Assembly (NCBI GenBank): GCA_013076295.1 | Contig: RQOL01000914.1 | Span: 124,001 to 188,000, forward strand | Direction of reading: 5' to 3' | Length of the DNA: 64,000 nt | DNA from: Sanderia malayensis | Taxonomy: Eukaryota > Cnidaria > Scyphozoa > Semaeostomeae > Pelagiidae | Shown here: piece after piece, positions 1 through 13,531 of the stretch | Layout of the letters: each line of letters starts with the position of its first letter | Numbering within the stretch: the first letter of the stretch is position 1 | The notes under the pieces: generated by a model | What the model was told of the DNA's origin: nothing | Databases searched by the model: none | Seen by the model: the letters and a program-made list of their open reading frames with translations, nothing else | Translations under genes and position numbers: made by a program

Positions 1-1690
1 GCATGGCCTGACGGCAAAAACAAGGCCTGCAGGCAAGCAAATGGCCCGAAGACCAAACTTACCATTGGTATTATTATGATAATATACACATGGCCCGAAG
101 GCAAACAAATGGCCTGAAGACCAAACCTATCAGTAGTATTATAATGATAATGGCCTGAAGACAAAACTTATCAATAGTATTATTATGATAATATATGCAT
201 GGCCAACAGGCAAAAACAAGGCCTGCAGGGAAACAAATGGCCCGAAAACCAAACTTACCATTAGTATTGTTATGATAATATATGCATGGCCCAAAGGCAA
301 AAACAAGGCCCAAAGGGAGACGAATGGCCCAAGACCAAAATTACCCTTAGTATTATTATGATAATAGACGCGTGGCCCAAAAGCAACCAAATGGTCCAAA
401 GACCAAAGTTCTCATCAACATTATTATGATAATATACGCATGGCACGAAGGCAAAAACAAGGCCTGCAGGCAAACAAATGGCCCGAAGACCAAACTTACC
501 ATTAGTATTGTTATGATAATATATGCATGGCCCAAAGGCAAAAGCAAGTCCCAAAGGCAAACAAATGGCCCAAAGACCAAACTTACCATCAGTATTATTA
601 TGATAATATATGCATGGCCCGAAGGGAAACAAATGGCCTGAAGACCAAACCTATCAGTAGTATTATTGCGATAATATACGCATGGCCCGAAGGCAAAAAC
701 AAGGCCTGCAGGCAAACAAATGGCCCGAAGACCAAACTTACCATTAGTATTGTTATGATAATATATGCATGGCCCAAAGGCAAAAGCAAGTCCCAAAGGC
801 AAACAAATGGCCCAAAGACCAAACTTACCATCAGTATTATTATGATAATATATGCATGGCCCGAAGGGAAACAAATGGCCTGAAGACCAAACCTATCAGT
901 AGTATTATTGCGATAATATACGCATGGCCCGAAGGCAAAAACAAGGCCTGCAGGCAAACAAATGGCCCGAAGACCAAACTTACCATTAGTATTGTTATGA
1001 TAATATATGCATGGCCCAAAGGCAAAAGCAAGGCCTAAAGGGAGACGAATGGCCCAAAGACCAAACTTACCCTTAGTATTAGTATGATAATAAACGCGTG
1101 GCCCAAAAGCAACCAAATGGCCCAAAGACCAAACTTCTCATGAGCATTATTATGATAATATACGCATGGCACGAAGGCAACAACAAGGCCGGAAGGCAAA
1201 CAAATGGCCCGAAGACCAAACTTACTATTAGTATTGTTATGATAATATGTGCATGGCCCAAAGGCGAAAGCAAGGCCCAAAGGCACAAAAATGGCCCGAA
1301 GACCAAACTTACCATTAGTATTATTATGATAATATACGCATGGCCCGAAGGCAAACAAATGGCCCGAAGACCAAACCTATCAGTGGTATTATAATGATAA
1401 AATACGCATGGCCCGCAGGCAAAAACAAGGCCTGAAGGCAAACAAATGGCCTGAAAACCAAACTTATCAATAGCATTATTATGATAATATATGCATGGCA
1501 CGCAGGCAAAAACAAGGCCTGCAGGCAAACAAATGGCCCGAAGTCCAAACTCACCATTAGTATTGTTATGATAATATATGCATGGCCCAAAGGCAAAAGC
1601 AAGGCCCAAAGGGAGACGAATGGCCCAAAGACCAAAATTACCCTTAGTATTATTATGATAATAGACGCGTGGCCCAAAACCAACCAAGTG
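1..1690 (+). repeat. Segmental repeat, left copy (partner 8459-10148)
   Basis: Collinear with 8459-10148 at a constant offset of 8458, with few base changes. The left edge is cut by the window start. The match fades near 1690, where ACTTCTCATGAGC meets AGTTCTCATCAGC. Confidence 0.85.
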
Positions 1691-2065
1691 GCCCAAAGAC
1701 CAAACTTCTCATGAGCATTATTATGATAATATACGCATGGCACGAAGGCAAAAAAGGCCCGAAGGCAAACAAATGGCCCTAGGACCAAACTTACCATTAG
1801 TATTGTTATGATAATATATGCATGGCCCAAAGGCAAAGGCAAGGCCCAAAGGTAGACGAATGGCCCAAAGACCAAACTTACCTTTAGTATTATTATGATA
1901 ATAGACCCGTGGCCCAAAAGCAACCAAATGGCCCAAAGACCAAACTTCTCATGAGCATTATTATGATAATATACGCATGGCACGAAGACAAAAACAAGGC
2001 CCGAAGGCAAACAAATGGCCCAAAGACCAAACTTACCATTAGTTTTATTATGATAATATACACAT

Positions 2066-2160
2066 GGCCCGAAGGCAACGGTATGGCCTGAAGGCAACGG
2101 CATGGCCCGAAGGCAACAGCATGGCACAAAGGCAAACGCAAGGCCTGAAGGCAAACAAAT
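2066..2160. repeat. Expanded 19-bp run, n = 5
   Basis: Five exact-length 19-bp units at 2066, 2085, 2104, 2123 and 2142, followed by a 49-bp core at 2161. Units end in CGGTAT, CGGCAT, CAGCAT, ACGCAA and ACAAAT in order. This locus shows most clearly that the monomer is built from 19-bp units, because here they are plainly in tandem. Confidence 0.93.
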
Positions 2161-5100
2161 GGCCGGAAGACCAAACTTATCATTAGTATTATTATAATAA
2201 TATACGCATAGCCCGAAGGCAAAAAAACAAGGACCGAAGGCAAACAAATGGATCGAAGACCAAATTTACCATCAGTATTATTATGATAATATACGCATGG
2301 CCCGAAGGCAAACAAATGGCCTAAAGACCAAACCTATCAGTAGTATTATTATGATAATAGATGCGTTGCCCAAAAGCAACGAAATGGCCCAAAGACCAAA
2401 CTTCTCATCAGCATTATTATAATAATATACGCATGGCACGAAGGCATAAACAAGGCCTGAAGGCAAACAAATGGCCCGAAGACCAAACTTACCATTAGTA
2501 TTGTTATGATAATATATGCATGGCCCAAAGGCAAAAGCAAGGCCCAAAGGGAGACGAATGGCCCAAAGACCAAACTTACCTTTAGTATTATTATGATAAT
2601 AGACGCGTGGCCCAAAAGCAACCAAATGGCCCAAAGGCCAAACTTCTCACGAGCATTATTATGATATTATACGCATGGCACGAAGGCAAAAACAAGGCCC
2701 GAAGGCAAACAAATGGCCCGAAGACCAAACTTACCTTTAGTATTGTTATGATAATATGTGCATGGCCCAAAGGCAAAAGCAAGGCCCAAAGGCAAACAAA
2801 TGGCCCGAAGACCAAACTTACCATCAGTATTATTATGATGATATACGCATGGCCCGAAGGGAAACAAATGGCCTGAAGACCAAACCTATCAGTAGTATTA
2901 TTATGATAATACACGCATGGCCCGAAGGCAAAAACAAGGCCTGCAGGCAAACAAATGGCCCGAAGACCAAACTTACCATTAGTATTGTTATGATAATATG
3001 TGCATGGCCCGAAGGCAAACAAATGGCCTGAAGACCAAACCTATCAGTAGTATTATTATGATAATATACGCATGGCCTGAAGGCAAAAACAAGGCCTGCA
3101 GGCAAGCAAATGACCCGAAGACTAAACTTACCATTAGTATTATTATGATAATATACGCATGGCCGGAAGGCAAACAAATGGCCCGAAGACCAAACCCATC
3201 AGTAGTATTATAATGATAAAATACGCATGGCCCGCAGGCAAAAACAAGGCCTGAAGGCAAACAAATGGCCTGAAAACCAAACTTATCAATAGCATTATTA
3301 TGATAATATATGCATGGCACGCAGGCAAAAACAAGGCCTGCAGGCAAACAAATGGCCCGAAGTCCAAACTCAACATTAGTATTGTTATGATAATATATGC
3401 ATGGCCCAAAGGCAAAAGCAAGGCCCAAAGGGAGACGAATGGCCCAAAGACCAAAATTACCCTTAGTATTATTATGATAATAGACGCGTGGCCCAAAAGC
3501 AACCAAATGGCCCAAAGACCAAAGTTCTCATCAGCATTATTATGATAATATATGCATGTCCCGAAGGCAAAAACAAGGCCTGCAGGCAAACAAATGGCCC
3601 GAAGACCAAACTTACCATTAGTATTGTTATTATAATATATGCATGTCCCAAAGGCAAAAGCAAGGCCCAAAGGGAGACGAATGGCCCAAAGACCAAACTT
3701 ATCTTTAGTATTATTATGATAATAGACGCGTGGCCCAAAAGCAACCAAATGGCCCAAAGACCAAACTTCTCATGAGCATTATTATGATAATATATGCATG
3801 GCACGAAGGCAAAAACAAGGCCGGAAGGCAAACAAATGGCCCGAAGACCAAACTTACCATTAGTATTGTTATGATAATATGTGCATGGCCCAAAGGCAAA
3901 AGCAAGGCCCAAAGGCACACAAATGGCCCAAAGACCAAACTTACCATCATTATTATTATGATAATATACGCATGGCCCGAAGGCAAACAAATGGCCTGAA
4001 GACCAAACCTATCAGTAGTATAATTGCGATAATATACGCATGGCCCGAAGGTAAAAACAAGGCCTGCAGGCAAACAAATGGCCCGAAGACCAAACTTACC
4101 ATTAGTATTGTTATGATAATATATGCATGGCCCAAAGGCAAAAGCAAGGCCTAAAGGGAGACGAATGGCCCAAAGACCAAACTTACCCTTAGTATTAGTA
4201 TGATAATCAACTCGTGGCCCAAAAGCAACCAAATGGCCCAAAGACCAAGCTTCTCATGAGCATTATTATGATAATATACGCATGGCACGAAGGCAACAAC
4301 AAGGCCCGAAGGAAAACAAATGGCCCGAAGACCAAACTTACCATTAGTATTGTTATGATAATATGTGCATGGCCCAAAGGCAAAAGCAAGGCCCAAAGGC
4401 AAACAAATGGCCCGAAGACCAAACTTACCATCAGTATTATTATGATAATATACGCATGGCCCGAAGGCAAACAAATGGCCTGAAGACCAAACCTATCAGT
4501 AGTATTATTATGATAATATACGCATGGCCCGAAGGCAAAAACAAGGCCTGCAGGCAAGCAAATGGCCCGAAGACCAAACTTACCATTAGTATTGTTATGA
4601 TAATATATGCATGGCCCAAAGGCAAAAGCAAGGCCCAAAGGGAGACGAATGCCCCAAAGACCAAACTTACCCTAAGTATTATTATGATAATAGACACGTG
4701 GCCCAAAGACAACCAAATGGCCCGAAGACCAAACTTCTCATGAGCATTATTATGATAATAAACGCATGGCCCGAAGGCAAAAACAAGGCCCGAAGGCAAA
4801 CAAATGGCCCGAAGACCAAACTTAGCATTAGTATTATTATGATAATATACGCATTGCCCGAAGGCAACAGCAGGCCTGAAGGCAAACAAATGGCCCGAAG
4901 ACCAAACTTACCATTAGCATTGTTATGATAATATATGCATGGCCCAAAGGCAAAAGCAAGGCCCAAAGGGAGACGAATGGCCCAAAGACCAAACTTACCA
5001 TTAGTATTGTTATGATAATATATGCATGGCCCAAGGGCAAAAGCAAGGCCCAAAGGGAGACGAATGGCCCAAAGACCAAACTTAACTTTAGTATTATTAT

Positions 5101-6587
5101 GATAATAGACGCGTGGCCCAAAAGCAACCAAATGGCCCAAAGACCAAGCCTATCAGTAGTATTATAATGATAAAATACGCATGGCCCGCAGGCAAAAACA
5201 AGGCCTGAAGGCAAACAAATGGCCTGAAAACCAAACTTATCAATAGCATTATTATGATAATATATGCATGGCACGCAGGCAAAAACAAGGCCTGCAGGCA
5301 AACAAATGGCCCGAAGTCCAAAATTACCCTTAGTATTATTATGATAATAGACGCGTGGCCCAAAAGCAACCAAATGGCCCAAAGACCAAAGTTCTCATCA
5401 GCATTATTATGATAATATACGCATGGCACGAAGGCAAAAACAAGGCCCAAAGGCACACAAATGGCCCAAAGACCAAACTTACCATCATTATTTTTATGAT
5501 AATATACGCATGGCCCGAAGGCAAAAGCAAGGCCCAAAGGGAGACGAATGGCCCAAAGACCAAACTTACCATTAGTATTGTTATGATAATATATGCATGG
5601 CCCAAGGGCAAAAGCAAGGCCCAAAGGGAGACGAATGGCCCAAAGACCAAACTTACCTTTAGTATTATTATGATAATAGAAGCGTGGCCCAAAAGCAACC
5701 AAATGGCCCAAAGACCAAACCTATCAGTAGTATTGTAATGATAAAATACGCATGGCCCGCAGGCAAAAGCAAGGCCCAAAGGGAGACGAATGGCCCAAAG
5801 ACCAAACTTACCATTAGTATTGTTATGATAATATATGCATGGCCCAAGGGCAAAAGCAAGGCCCAAAGGGAGACGAATGGCCCAAAGACCAAAATTACCC
5901 TTAGTATTATTATGATAATAGACGCGTGGCCCAAAGCAACCAAATGGCCCGAAGACCAAACTTACCATTAGTATTGTTATGATAATATGTGCATGGCCCA
6001 AAGGCAAAAGCAAGGCCCAAAGGCACACAAATGGCCCAAAGACCAAACTTACCATCATTATTATTATGATAATATACGCATGGCCCGAAGGCAAACAAAT
6101 GGCCTGAAGACCAAACCTATCAGTAGTATTATTATGATAATATACGCATGGCCTGACGGCAAAAACAAGGCCTGCAGGCAAGCAAATGGCCCGAAGACCA
6201 AACTTACCATTGGTATTATTATGATAATATACACATGGCCCGAAGGCAAACAAATGGCCTGAAGACCAAACCTATCAGTAGTATTATAATGATAATGGCC
6301 TGAAGACAAAACTTATCAATAGTATTATTATGATAATATATGCATGGCCAACAGGCAACAACAAGGCCTGCAGGGAAACAAATGGCCCGAAAACCAAACT
6401 TACCATTAGTATTGTTATGATAATATATGCATGGCCCAAAGGCAAAAGCAAGGCCCAAAGGGAGACGAATGCCCCAAAGACCAAAGTTACCCTTAGTATT
6501 ATTATGATAATAGACACGTGGCCCAAAGGCAAACAAATGGCACGAAGACCAAACTTAGCATTAGTTTTATTATGATAATATACGAAT

Positions 6588-6644
6588 GGCACGAAGGCAA
6601 ACGCAAGGCCCGAAGGCAAAAACAAGGCCTGCAGGCAAAGAAAG
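6588..6644. repeat. 19-bp run, n = 3
   Basis: Three units (6588, 6607, 6626) with the core at 6645. The unit order matches the last three units of the six-unit run at 14914, so this looks like that run with its first three units missing. Similar n = 3 runs follow TACGAATGGCACG or TACGAATGGCAGG near 24366, 26677, 29288 and 31360. Confidence 0.85.
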
Positions 6645-6935
6645 GGCCCGAAGACCAAACTTACCATTAGTATTGTTATGATAATATATGCATGGCCCAA
6701 AGGCAAAAGCAAGGCCCAAAGGGAGACGAATGCCCCAAAGACCAAACTTACCCTTAGTATTATTAGGATAATAGACACGTGGCCCAAAGGCAACTAAATG
6801 GCCCGAAGACCAAACTTCTCATGAGCATTATTATGATAATAAACGCATGGCGCGAAGGCAAAAACAAGGCCCGAAGGCAAACAAATGGCCCGAAGACCAA
6901 ACTTACCATTAGTTTCATTATGATAATATACGCAT

Positions 6936-7030
6936 GGCCCGAAGGCAACGGTATGGCCTGAAGGCAACGGCATGGCCCGAAGGCAACAGCATGCCACAAA
7001 GGCAAACGCAAGGCCCGAAGGCAAACAAAT
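6936..7030. repeat. Expanded 19-bp run, n = 5
   Basis: Same unit order as at 2066, with GCCACAAAGG in the fourth unit. Core at 7031. Its sister at 32839 has only four units. Confidence 0.9.
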
Positions 7031-8458
7031 GGCCGGAAGACCAAACTTATCATTAGTATTATTATAATAATATACGCATAGCCCGAAGGCAAAAAAACAA
7101 GGACCGAAGGCAAACAAATGGCCCGACAATCAAACTTACCATTAGTATTATTATGATAATATACGCATTGCCCGAAGGCAACAGCAGGCCTGAAGGCAAA
7201 CAAATGGCCCGAAGACCAAACTTACCATTAGCATTGTTATGATAATATATGCATGGCCCAAAGGCAAAAGCAAGGCCCAAAGGGAGACGAATGGCCCAAA
7301 GACCAAACTTACCATTAGTATTGTTATGATAATATATGCATGTCCCAAGGGCAAAAGCAAGGCCCAAAGGGAGACGAATGGCCAAAGACCAAACTTACCT
7401 TTAGTATTATTATGATAATAGACGCGTGGCCCAAAAGCAACCAAATGGCCCAAAGACCAAACCTATCAGTAGTATTATAATGATAAAATACGCATGGCCC
7501 GCAGGCAAAAACAAGGCCTGAAGGCAAACAAATGGCCTGAAAACCAAACTTATCAATAGCATTATTATGATAATATATGCATGGCACGCAGGCAAAAACA
7601 AGGCCTGCAGGCAAACAAATGGCCCGAAGTCCAAAATTACCCTTAGTATTATTATGATAATAGACGCGTGGCCCAAAAGCAACCAAATGGCCCAAAGACC
7701 AAAGTTCTCATCAGCATTATTATGATAATATACGCACGGCACGAAGGCAAAAACAAGGCCCAAAGGCACCCAAATGGCCCAAAGACCAAACTTACCATCA
7801 TTATTTTTATGATAATATACGCATGGCCCGAAGGCAAAAGCAAGGCCCAAAGGGAGACGAATGGCCCAAAGACCAAACTTACCATTAGTATTGTTATGAT
7901 AATATATGCATGGCCCAAGGGCAAAAGCAAGGCCCAAAGGGAGACGAATGGCCCAAAGACCAAACTTACCTTTAGTATTATTATGATAATAGACGCGTGG
8001 CCCAAAAGCAACCAAATGGCCCAAAGACCAAACCTATCAGTAGTATTGTAATGATAAAATACGCATGGCCCGCAGGCAAAAGCAATGCCCAAAGGGAGAC
8101 GAATGGCCCAAAGACCAAACTTACCATTAGTATTGTTATGATAATATATGCATGGCCCAAGGGCAAAAGCAAGGCCCAAAGGGAGACGAATGGCCCAAAG
8201 ACCAAAATTACCCTTAGTATTATTATGATAATAGACGCGTGGCCCAAAGCAACCAAATGGCCCGAAGACCAAACTTACCATTAGTATTGTTATGATAATA
8301 TGTGCATGGCCCAAAGGCAAAAGCAAGGCCCAAAGGCACACAAATGGCCCAAAGACCAAACTTACCATCATTATTATTATGATAATATACGCATGGCCCG
8401 AAGGCAAACAAATGGCCTGAAGACCAAACCTATCAGTAGTATTATTATGATAATATAC

Positions 8459-10148
8459 GCATGGCCTGACGGCAAAAACAAGGCCTGCAGGCAAGCAAAT
8501 GGCCTGAAGACCAAACTTACCATTGGTATTATTATGATAATATACACATGGCCCGAAGGCAAACAAATGGCCTGAAGACCAAACCTATCAGTAGTATTAT
8601 AATGATAATGGCCTGAAGACAAAACTTATCAATAGTATTATTATGATAATATATGCATGGCCAACAGGCAAAAACAAGGCCTGCAGGGAAACAAATGGCC
8701 CGAAAACCAAACTTACCATTAGTATTGTTATGATAATATATGCATGGCCCAAAGGCAAAAGCAAGGCCCAAAGGGAGACGAATGGCCCAAGACCAAAATT
8801 ACCCTTAGTATTATTATGATAATAGACGCGTGGCCCAAAAGCAACCAAATGGTCCAAAGACCAAAGTTCTCATCAACATTATTATGATAATATACGCATG
8901 GCACGAAGGCAAAAACAAGGCCTGCAGGCAAACAAATGGCCCGAAGACCAAACTTACCATTAGTATTGTTATGATAATATATGCATGGCCCAAAGGCAAA
9001 AGCAAGTCCCAAAGGCAAACAAATGGCCCAAAGACCAAACTTACCATCAGTATTATTATGATAATATATGCATGGCCCGAAGGGAAACAAATGGCCTGAA
9101 GACCAAACCTATCAGTAGTATTATTGCGATAATATACGCATGGCCCGAAGGCAAAAACAAGGCCTGCAGGCAAACAAATGGCCCGAAGACCAAACTTACC
9201 ATTAGTATTGTTATGATAATATATGCATGGCCCAAAGGCAAAAGCAAGTCCCAAAGGCAAACAAATGGCCAAAAGACCAAACTTACCATCAGTATTATTA
9301 TGATAATATATGCATGGCCCGAAGGGAAACAAATGGCCTGAAGACCAAACCTATCAGTAGTATTATTGCGATAATATACGCATGGCCCGAAGGCAAAAAC
9401 AAGGCCTGCAGGCAAACAAATGGCCCGAAGACCAAACTTACCATTAGTATTGTTATGATAATATATGCATGGCCCATAGGCAAAAGCAAGGCCTAAAGGG
9501 AGACGAATGGCCCAAAGACCAAACTTACCCTTAGTATTAGTATGATAATAAACGCGTGGCCCAAAAGCAACCAAATGGCCCAAAGACCAAACTTCTCATG
9601 AGCATTATTATGATAATATACGCATGGCACGAAGGCAACAACAAGGCCGGAAGGCAAACAAATGGCCCGAAGACCAAACTTACCATTAGTATTGTTATGA
9701 TAATATGTGCATGGCCCAAAGGCGAAAGCAAGGCCCAAAGGCACAAAAATGGCCCGAAGACCAAACTTACCATTAGTATTATTATGATAATATACGCATG
9801 GCCCGAAGGCAAACAAATGGCCCGAAGACCAAACCTATCAGTAGTATTATAATGATAAAATACGCATGGCCTGCAGGCAAAAACAAGGCCTGAAGGCAAA
9901 CAAATGGCCTGAAAACCAAACTTATCAATAGCATTATTATGATAATATATGCATGGCACGCAGGCAAAAACAAGGCCTGCAGGCAAACAAATGGCCCGAA
10001 GTCCAAACTCACCATTAGTATTGTTATGAAAATATATGCATGGCCCAAAGGCAAAAGCAAGGCCCAAAGGGAGACGAATGGCCCAAAGACCAAAATTACC
10101 CTTAGTATTATTATGATAATAGACGCGTGGCCCAAAAGCAACCAAGTG
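8459..10148 (+). repeat. Segmental repeat, right copy (partner 1-1690)
   Basis: Second copy of the window-start segment. Its left part also matches 6146 onward at an offset of 2313, so at least three related segments exist here. Confidence 0.85.
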
Positions 10149-12971
10149 GCCCGAAGACCAAAGTTCTCATCAGCATTATTATGATAATATACGCATGGCA
10201 CGAAGGCAAAAACAAGGCCCAAAGGCACACAAATGGCCCAAAGACCAAACTTACCATCTTTATTTTTATGATAATATACGCATGGCCCGAAGGCAAACAA
10301 ATGGCCTGAAGACCAAACCTATCAGTAGTATTATTACGATAATATACGCATGTCCCGAAGGCAAAAACAAGGCCTGCAGGCAAACAAATGGCCCGAAGAC
10401 CAAACTTCTCATGAGCATTATTATGATAATATATGCACCGCACGAAGGCAAAAACAAGGCCGGAAGGCAAACAAATGGCCCGAAGACCAAACTTACCATT
10501 AGTATTGTTATGATAATATGTGCATGGCCCAAAGGCAAAAGCAAGGCCCAAAGGCACACAAATGGCCCAAAGACCAAACTTACCATCATTATTATTATGA
10601 TAATATACGCATGGCCCGAAGGCAAACAAATGGCCTGAAGACCAAACCTATCAGTAGTATTATTATGATAATATACGCATGGCCTGACGGCAAAAACAAG
10701 GCCTGCAGGCAAGCAAATGGCCCGAAGACCAAACTTACCATTAGTATTATTATGATAATATACGCATGGCCCGAAGGCAAAAAAACAAGGACCGAAGGCA
10801 AACAAATGGCCCGATGATCAAACTTACCATTAGTATTGTTATGATAATCTTTGCATGGCCCAAAGGCAAAAGCAAGGCCCAAAGGGAGACGAATGGCCCA
10901 AAGACCAAACTTACCCTTAGTATTATTATGATAATAGACGCGTGGCCCAAAAGCAACCAAATGGCTCAAAGACCAAACTTCTCATGAGCATTATTATGAT
11001 AATATACGCATGGCACGAAGGCAAAAAAGGCCCAAAAGCAACCAAATGGCCCAAAGACCAAACTTCTCATGAGCATTATTATGATAATATATGCACCGCA
11101 CGAAGGCAAAAACAAGGCCGGAAGGCAAACAAATGGCCCGAAGACCAAACTTACCATTAGTATTGTTATGATAATATGTGCATGGCCCAAAGGCAAAAGC
11201 AAGGCCCAAAGGCACACAAATGGCCCAAAGACCAAACTTACCATCATTATTATTATGATAATATACGCATGGCCCGAAGGCAAACAAATGGCCTGAAGAC
11301 CAAACCTATCAGTAGTATTATTATGATAATATACGCATGGCCTGACGGCAAAAACAAGGCCTGCAGGCAAGCAAATGGCCCGAAGACCAAACTTACCATT
11401 AGTATTATTATGATAATATACGCATGGCCCGAAGGCAAAAAAACAAGAACCGAAGGCAAACAAATGGCCCTAGGACCAAACTTACCATTAGTATTGTTAT
11501 GATAATATATGCATGGCCCAAAGGCAAAGGCAAGGCCCAAAGGTAGACGAATGGCCCAAAGACCAAACTTACCTTTAGTATTATTATGATAATAGATGCG
11601 TTGCCCAAAAGCAACGAAATGGCCCAAAGACCAAACTTCTCATCAGCATTATTATAATAATATACGCATGGCACGAAGGCATAAACAAGGCCTGAAGGCA
11701 AACAAATGGCCCGAAGACCAAACTTACCATTAGTATTGTTATGATAATATATGCATGGCCCAAAAGCAAAAGCAAGGCCCAAAGGGAGACGAATGGCCCA
11801 AAGACCAAACTTACCTTTAGTATTATTGTGATAATAGACGCGTGGCCCAAAAGCAACCAAATGGCCCGAAGGCCAAACTTCTCACGAGCATTATTATGAT
11901 AATATACGCATGGCACGAAGGCAAAAACAAGGCCCGAAGGCAAACAAATGGCCCGAAGACCAAACTTACCATCAGTATTATTATGATGATATACGCATGG
12001 CCCGAAGGGAAACAAATGGCCTGAAGACCAAACCTATCAGTAGTATTATTATGATAATACACGCATGGCCCGAAGGCAAAAACAAGGCCTGCAGGCAAAC
12101 AAATGGCCCGAAGACCAAACTTACCATTAGTATTGTTATGATAATATGTGCATGGCCCAAAGGCAAAAGCAAGGCCCAAAGGCACAAAAATGGCCCAAAG
12201 ACCAAACTTACCATCATTATTATTATGATAATATACGCATGGCCCGAAGGCAAACAAATGGCCTGAAGACCAAACCTATCAATAGTATTATTATGATAAT
12301 ATACGCATGGCCTGAAGGCAAAAACAAGGCCTGCAGGCAAGCAAATGCCCGAAGACCAAACTTGCCATTAGTATTATTATGATAATATACGCATGGCCCA
12401 AAGGCAAAAGCAAGGCCCAAAGGGAGACGAATGGCGCAAAGACCAAACTTACCCTTAGTATTATTATGATAATAGACACGTGGCCCAAAGGCAAAAACAA
12501 GGCCGGAAGGCAAACAAATGGCCCGAAGACCAAACTTACCATTAGTATTGTTATGATAATATGTGCATGGCCCAAAGGCAAAAGCAAGGCCCAAAAGCAA
12601 AAGCAAGGCCCAAAGGCACACAAATGGGCAAAAGACCAAACCTACCATCATTATTATTATGATAATATACACATGGCCCGAAGGCAAACAAATGGCCTGA
12701 AGACCAAACCTATCAGTAGTATTATAATGATAATGGCCTGAAGACCAAACTTATCAATAGTATTATTATGATAATATATGCATGGCCCGCAGGCAAAAAC
12801 AAGGCCTGCAGGCAAACAAATGGCCCGAAGACCAAACTTACCATTAGTATTGTTATGATAATATATGCATGGCCCAAAGGCAAAAGCAAGGCCCAAAGGG
12901 AGACGAATGGCCCAAAGACCAAAATTACCCTTAGTATTATTATGATAATAGACGCGTGGCCCAAAAGCAAC

Positions 12972-12979
12972 CAAATGGC
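12972..12979 (+). repeat. Left target-site duplication, LINE copy 1
   Basis: CAAATGGC directly before the LINE, matching 13524-13531 after it. The motif is also a normal part of every monomer. The duplication is judged real because joining the two flanks with one copy restores a proper 68-bp monomer. Confidence 0.8.
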
Positions 12980-13348
12980 TTGCAGAAAGTACAATTCGCC
13001 GCTGCAGCTTTTGTAACTGGAAATTACATAAACAATACAAAAGCCATTTTGAAATTGGGATGGCTGCCTATAAAGGAAAGAAGGGAACTGAACCTTCTGA
13101 AAATGACATTCAAAGCGATGAACTATGAGTTCTGGCCATCATATTTGACACTCGAAGAAAAAAAGTTTACCAGAGAGCTTCGATCAAGCAGTGCAAGATC
13201 ACTCGTGATCCCAAGGGAAACTGGAACTTTTCAGGATATTGCAGGAAAGCTGTTTAATTCTTTGCCAGAAAACATAAGGAACTGCCGTATTTACAGTAAT
13301 TTTTTAACATTATCTAAAGCATTTTTAAAGAATAAAATTGTAACATAG
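12980..13348 (+). pseudogene. LINE reverse-transcriptase ORF2 C-terminal fragment, copy 1
   Basis: The 122 residues end in TAG at 13346-13348. Visible motifs are LQKVQ at residues 1-5, AAAAFVTG at 7-14, LGWLPIKERRE at 26-36, LLKMTFKAMN at 39-48, LRSSSA at 67-72, GTFQD at 82-86 and LFNSLPENIR at 91-100. This is the tail that follows the RT palm and thumb in Jockey/CR1-like LINE proteins, which are usually about 900 residues or more. The catalytic YxDD and the endonuclease are absent. The frame is undamaged, and it happens to be open upstream into satellite, giving a possible ATG at 12956 and eight satellite-coded residues. I treat that start as accidental and call this a dead fragment. Confidence 0.88.
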
Positions 13349-13427
13349 GTTTTTAATTAGACGCAATGTAATAAGTTATTCATATTATGGACGACATTAA
13401 TTTATTCAGGACAATCTATATTCTTTT

Positions 13428-13433
13428 AATAAA
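13428..13433 (+). promoter_or_regulatory. Polyadenylation signal AATAAA of LINE copy 1
   Basis: AATAAA lies 79 bp after the ORF stop and about 60 bp before the (ATT)n tail, in the 3' untranslated region. A second AATAAA at 13331-13336 lies inside the coding end. It is probably a relic of the source element. Confidence 0.55.
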
Positions 13434-13494
13434 GACATTATTGTATGTAGTACTTAACAGAGAATAGCCATGTTATGTGGATCTGTTAATATCC

Positions 13495-13523
13495 ATTATT
13501 ATTATTATTATTATTATTATTAT
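13495..13523 (+). repeat. (ATT)n 3' tail of LINE copy 1
   Basis: 29 bp of pure ATT repeat (nine full units plus AT) between the LINE 3' untranslated region and the right target duplication. Several LINE families end in short tandem repeats instead of poly(A); the Drosophila I element, with TAA repeats, is a known case. Confidence 0.9.
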
Positions 13524-13531
13524 CAAATGGC
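13524..13531 (+). repeat. Right target-site duplication, LINE copy 1
   Basis: CAAATGGC directly after the (ATT)n tail. The flank beyond it reads GTTCCAATCAGC where the usual monomer has GTTCTCATCAGC. Confidence 0.8.

Larger units (their letters stand above)
4820..8783 (+). repeat. Direct repeats at 2313-bp offset
   Basis: About 4820-6470 matches 7134-8783, apart from rare base changes and a 1-bp deletion near 7380. The 4820-7680 part also matches about 24909-27770 (offset 20089). Confidence 0.83.
1..12979. repeat. Satellite array, block 1 (68/87-bp monomers)
   Basis: Continuous tandem satellite. Each monomer is a run of 19-bp units (mostly two, sometimes one) followed by a 49-bp core, giving 87-bp and 68-bp monomers. 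Core variants are told apart by their middle: ACCATTAGTATTGTT, ACCCTTAGTATTATT, CTCATGAGCATTATT, ACCATCAGTATTATT, CTATCAGTAGTATT and TTATCAATAGTATT. Monomers of 87, 87 and 68 bp often cycle as a 242-bp trimer; the pattern at 527, 769 and 1011 shows this step. The block also carries segment 1-1690, repeated at 8459-10148, and the 2313-bp-offset repeats near 4820-8783. Apparent ORFs on both strands are satellite shadows. No unique sequence is seen. Confidence 0.97.
12980..13523 (+). mobile_element. 5'-truncated LINE (non-LTR retrotransposon) 3' end, copy 1
   Basis: A 544-bp non-satellite insert. It holds the last 122 codons of a reverse-transcriptase ORF (12980-13348), a 3' untranslated region with AATAAA at 13428, and a terminal (ATT)n tail at 13495-13523. 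It is flanked by an 8-bp direct repeat, CAAATGGC, at 12972-12979 and 13524-13531. A missing 5' end, an intact 3' end, a simple-sequence tail and a short target duplication are the known marks of target-primed reverse transcription by LINEs. The host monomer is the 68-bp type. The element cannot move by itself: no endonuclease and no RT catalytic core are present. Clade is not certain (Jockey/CR1-like by the C-terminal motifs). Confidence 0.93.

Noticed and set aside
13495..13523. Satellite derived from the LINE 3' end, because both contain ATTATTATT
   Set aside because: Only the simple ATT run is shared. The GGCCCGAAGG and CCAAACTT parts of the monomer have no counterpart in the LINE 3' untranslated region.
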